Assembly (NCBI GenBank): GCA_017445425.1
Contig: JAFSUF010000092.1
Coordinates: forward strand, 1 to 53,106
Direction: 5' to 3'
Source: Bacteroidales bacterium
Lineage (GTDB): Bacteria > Bacteroidota > Bacteroidia > Bacteroidales > UBA932
Length of the DNA stretch: 53,106 nt
Positions 50,992-53,106 of the stretch are shown here, piece after piece. Position numbers and translations under genes: made by a program. Each line of letters opens with the position of its first letter. The stretch's first letter is position 1. The notes under the pieces were generated by a model. The model did no database searches. It was not told the origin of the DNA and saw only the letters and a program-made list of their open reading frames with translations.

Positions 50992-52323
50992 GTGACATAC
51001 GAAGAAAAAATAGAGAAACTTTTCTTGCGGACGCCGTCGTTCCAGAATGTCGGGGCAGCGGCCTACAAACCGGGGCTGGATACCATGCTCGAGTTCGATG
51101 CCCTGCTGGGGCATCCTTCCCGCCACATGCGGTGCATACATGTTGCCGGCACCAACGGCAAGGGGAGCGTCAGTTCTTTCCTGGCTGCGACGCTGAGCGG
51201 GAAAGGCAGGCGCGTGGGGCTTTACACTTCGCCCCATCTGACAGATTTCCGCGAGCGGATAAAGATTGTTTCCGGCGGCGGATTCGAGCTGATTGGGCGC
51301 GAGGCGGTGGAGGAGTTTCTGGATGCTTGCGAAGGCTTCATAGAGAGCCGCCGCCCCTCTTTTTTCGAAATCACAACTGCCATGGCGTTCTGGTATTTTG
51401 CTGCGGCAGGCGTGGACCTTGCCGTGGTAGAGTGCGGCCTGGGCGGGCGCCTCGACTCCACCAACATTATAACCCCGCTGGTGAGCATCATCACCAACAT
51501 CGGCCTGGAACACACCGCCTATCTTGGCGACACCTTGGAGCAGATTGCCTTTGAAAAGGCGGGCATAATCAAGAGCGGCGTGCCGGCAGTGGTGGGCGAA
51601 ACCGTTCCCCAGACGCGGCCGGTGTTTGAACGTATCGCTGCAGAGCGCGGCAGCGAGCTGGTGTTTGCCCAAGAGACGCGCGCCTGCTGTTTATGTCCAG
51701 GCGATGGCACCATTTCCGACGTATCCGGTAGCGATTCCACTGCTGCCCCCGGGAAAGCGGAGGCCCCTGCCGGACTTGACCTCACGGGCAATTACCAGCG
51801 GCAAAATCTGGCAACTGTGGCTGCTGCGCTGGACATTCTGCATTCTAAATACGGCATCGAAGCTGACACCTCCCGCATTGGCCGTGCTGCCCGTCTCACC
51901 GGCCTTCGCGGCCGCTGGGAAAAGGTCGGCTCCTCCCCTGATATCATCTGCGATATCGGCCACAACGCCCACGGCCTGCGCCGGGTTTTTGAACAGTTGT
52001 GCGCAGTCGCACCGCAATATCACCATATTTATATAATATTCGGTGTTGTCAGCGACAAAGACGTGGATGCCATTGCGCCGATGATGTTAAAGCCCGGCGA
52101 CGGGGTATCATACATCTTTACCCAACCCTCCACGCAGCGGGCGATGCCGGTAGCCGAACTCGCAGCGCGGATGGCGCCCTACGGCATCTCCGGAATCCAG
52201 GTCCCGACAGTTGCCGAAGCACTCGCTCTCGCCAAAAAAGAAGCCGCCGCCGAAGATTTGATCTTCATCGGCGGCAGCAACTTCACCGTGAGCGACGCGG
52301 TAGCGGACTTTAACGATGAGTAG
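50992..52323 (+). CDS. folC: Bifunctional folylpolyglutamate/dihydrofolate synthase
   Basis: A 443-residue Mur-ligase-like enzyme that adds glutamate to dihydropteroate or folates. The P-loop GTNGKGSVSSF is near residue 45, followed by TSPHLTDFRERI, VECGLGGRLDSTNI, and the Mg/ATP-binding NIGLEHTAYLGDTLEQIAFEKAGI segment; the C-terminal ligase domain includes DIGHNAHG. There is no ATG before the conserved start, so the GTG at 50992 is the initiator. The mRNA is probably leaderless. It ends head to tail against hicA with no gap. Confidence 0.96.
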   Translation: MTYEEKIEKLFLRTPSFQNVGAAAYKPGLDTMLEFDALLGHPSRHMRCIHVAGTNGKGSVSSFLAATLSGKGRRVGLYTSPHLTDFRERIKIVSGGGFELIGREAVEEFLDACEGFIESRRPSFFEITTAMAFWYFAAAGVDLAVVECGLGGRLDSTNIITPLVSIITNIGLEHTAYLGDTLEQIAFEKAGIIKSGVPAVVGETVPQTRPVFERIAAERGSELVFAQETRACCLCPGDGTISDVSGSDSTAAPGKAEAPAGLDLTGNYQRQNLATVAAALDILHSKYGIEADTSRIGRAARLTGLRGRWEKVGSSPDIICDIGHNAHGLRRVFEQLCAVAPQYHHIYIIFGVVSDKDVDAIAPMMLKPGDGVSYIFTQPSTQRAMPVAELAARMAPYGISGIQVPTVAEALALAKKEAAAEDLIFIGGSNFTVSDAVADFNDE

Positions 52324-52560
52324 TTACCTGACCTCGGCCAGTTTTTTCTCAAAATCTTTGGAAGAAATACCGATAGATCTATTGTTATTCCGAATAATGA
52401 TCTCTGGAACAGGGTCTATATGCGTTTGAAATACGGCATCACGGAGCATACCCTCTTTATACCACATTTCATGGCCCGAAGTAGTACGCACATACTCCAA
52501 CCCAAGCGCAGCTAGAATCTTTCTGTATCTGGCAATTGAAATGTTACTAAATCTCCCCAT
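52324..52560 (-). CDS. hicA: HicA-family mRNA interferase toxin
   Basis: A 78-residue protein with a double-stranded RNA-binding-like fold. The catalytic histidine is H30 in TTSGHEMWYK, and RYRKILAALG precedes it as in other HicA (YcfA) toxins. The C-terminal ISSKDFEKKL is typical. HicA cleaves mRNA and tmRNA. The start codon shares one base with the hicB stop (TGATG). The order antitoxin-then-toxin is the reverse of E. coli hicAB. The base composition is A+T-richer than its neighbours, in keeping with mobile toxin-antitoxin pairs. Confidence 0.88.
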   Translation of the reverse strand: MGRFSNISIARYRKILAALGLEYVRTTSGHEMWYKEGMLRDAVFQTHIDPVPEIIIRNNNRSIGISSKDFEKKLAEVR

Positions 52561-52928
52561 CAGCTCGCAGCATAAGACACAGGTATATTATCCTTTATGA
52601 ATTTTCCGGAATAAATACTCTGCATCTGCTTGCTGGTGTTGAACAGCATCCATGCCTTTGGAAGGGAGAACTCGGCACGCGTCTGCTTCTTGACCCAATT
52701 GTGACGTTTAAGGTCTTCTTCAAGAGTGCCGCGTTTTAACCCGAACTCAAAATAAGACCCAATCACAACAGAGAAAGATTGCTTTGCCTGCTCTGTGTTC
52801 TCTCCATAACCCACAAGGTCCAGAGCTGGCGCATACGCGTATGTAACGCCATCCGCCTCATAGATGAGAACATCCAACTTGGCGTCGACTGATCCGTGGT
52901 GAATCTTAATGTAATTGGTTTGGGCCAT
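52560..52928 (-). CDS. hicB: HicB-family antitoxin
   Basis: A 122-residue protein that should bind and block HicA. The N-terminal part has the degraded RNase H-like pattern of HicB (GVTYAYAPALDLVGYGENTEQA), and the C-terminal half (RHNWVKKQTRAEFSLPKAWM) probably holds the DNA-binding or dimer part for autoregulation. The ATG at 52928 gives a 19-nt distance to the promoter; an ATG nine bases upstream is also in frame. The C-terminal half matches HicB less clearly than the N-terminal half. Confidence 0.75.
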   Translation of the reverse strand: MAQTNYIKIHHGSVDAKLDVLIYEADGVTYAYAPALDLVGYGENTEQAKQSFSVVIGSYFEFGLKRGTLEEDLKRHNWVKKQTRAEFSLPKAWMLFNTSKQMQSIYSGKFIKDNIPVSYAAS

Positions 52929-52947
52929 TAGTTCCATGATTCGAACG

Positions 52948-52978
52948 CAAATGTAAGAGTTAGTATCCGAAAAACAAA
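52948..52978 (-). promoter_or_regulatory. Promoter of hicB-hicA
   Basis: Minus strand: TTTG at 52978-52975, 19 nt, TACATTTG at 52955-52948. An exact consensus match. Confidence 0.8.
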
Positions 52979-53106
52979 CTACCAGCCGCAAAGTTAGAAC
53001 CCTAATCCACGCATAATGAATCGTTTCAGTCTTTCTGGCGAAATTTATCTGCTTTCAAAAATGGGGAATGACTTTTACTCATTGTCGCATTGATATTCAG
53101 GCAAAA

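Noticed and set aside
1-53106. CRISPR arrays, rRNA genes, prophage or complete insertion sequences
   Set aside because: No regularly spaced repeats, no rRNA signatures, and no transposase, integrase or phage structural genes were seen.

Overview
The window is chromosomal DNA from a member of the Bacteroidales. The evidence is: SusC/SusD, BACON and DUF5018 surface proteins; Bacteroidota-only families (DUF5606, the PUR-domain protein DUF3276, a long NusB, DUF4296); promoters of the Bacteroidota type (TTTG, about 19 nt, TAnnTTTG) seen upstream of many genes; and few Shine-Dalgarno sites. G+C is moderate to high for the group, which would fit Rikenellaceae or an uncultured Bacteroidales family. 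The sequence alone does not fix the genus.

Positions 1-18.4 kb are ordinary housekeeping DNA, mostly on the minus strand: a cut-off lipoprotein, rplS plus tRNA-Arg ending in a very long terminator hairpin, an M23 peptidase with dnaJ and grpE, then fabG, rimO, a DUF5606 gene, coaE, a YbbR-domain gene, yajC and nusB in tight or overlapping order. These are followed by DUF3276, purD, deoC, two aminotransferases and a PBP4-type carboxypeptidase. A second housekeeping block (21.2-26.3 kb) holds a DUF1295 membrane protein, purM, an unrecognised lipoprotein, a DEDD exonuclease, mscL and an outer-membrane barrel. A third (46.6-53.1 kb) holds a DUF2461 gene, purL, folC and a hicB-hicA toxin-antitoxin pair.

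An island at about 18.5-21.2 kb interrupts this background. It has a DUF234-type AAA ATPase with its own promoter, a decayed small reading frame, and 1.1 kb without a convincing protein gene. That stretch is rich in inverted repeats. The strongest part, 20950-21203, is closed by 26 base pairs in four segments and contains two more stem systems that sit side by side, as a structured non-coding RNA would. A possible pseudoknot lies at 20531-20688. This is the best candidate for something undescribed at the RNA or DNA level.

The largest functional unit is a polysaccharide-utilisation-like locus at 26.5-46.6 kb. Divergent promoters with a perfect 8-bp palindrome between them drive, to the left, an AGE-family epimerase, SusC, SusD, a DUF5018 lipoprotein, a phosphodiester glycosidase, two paralogous GHL10-like lipoproteins flanking a BACON lipoprotein, a DUF5009 acyltransferase, an exported FAD oxidoreductase and a sugar porter. 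To the right they drive a ROK regulator and a DUF4434 protein. There is no classical polysaccharide hydrolase and no HTCS or ECF regulator. The parts list suggests capture of a glycan carrying phosphodiester-linked amino sugar, with ROK control. That substrate is an inference.
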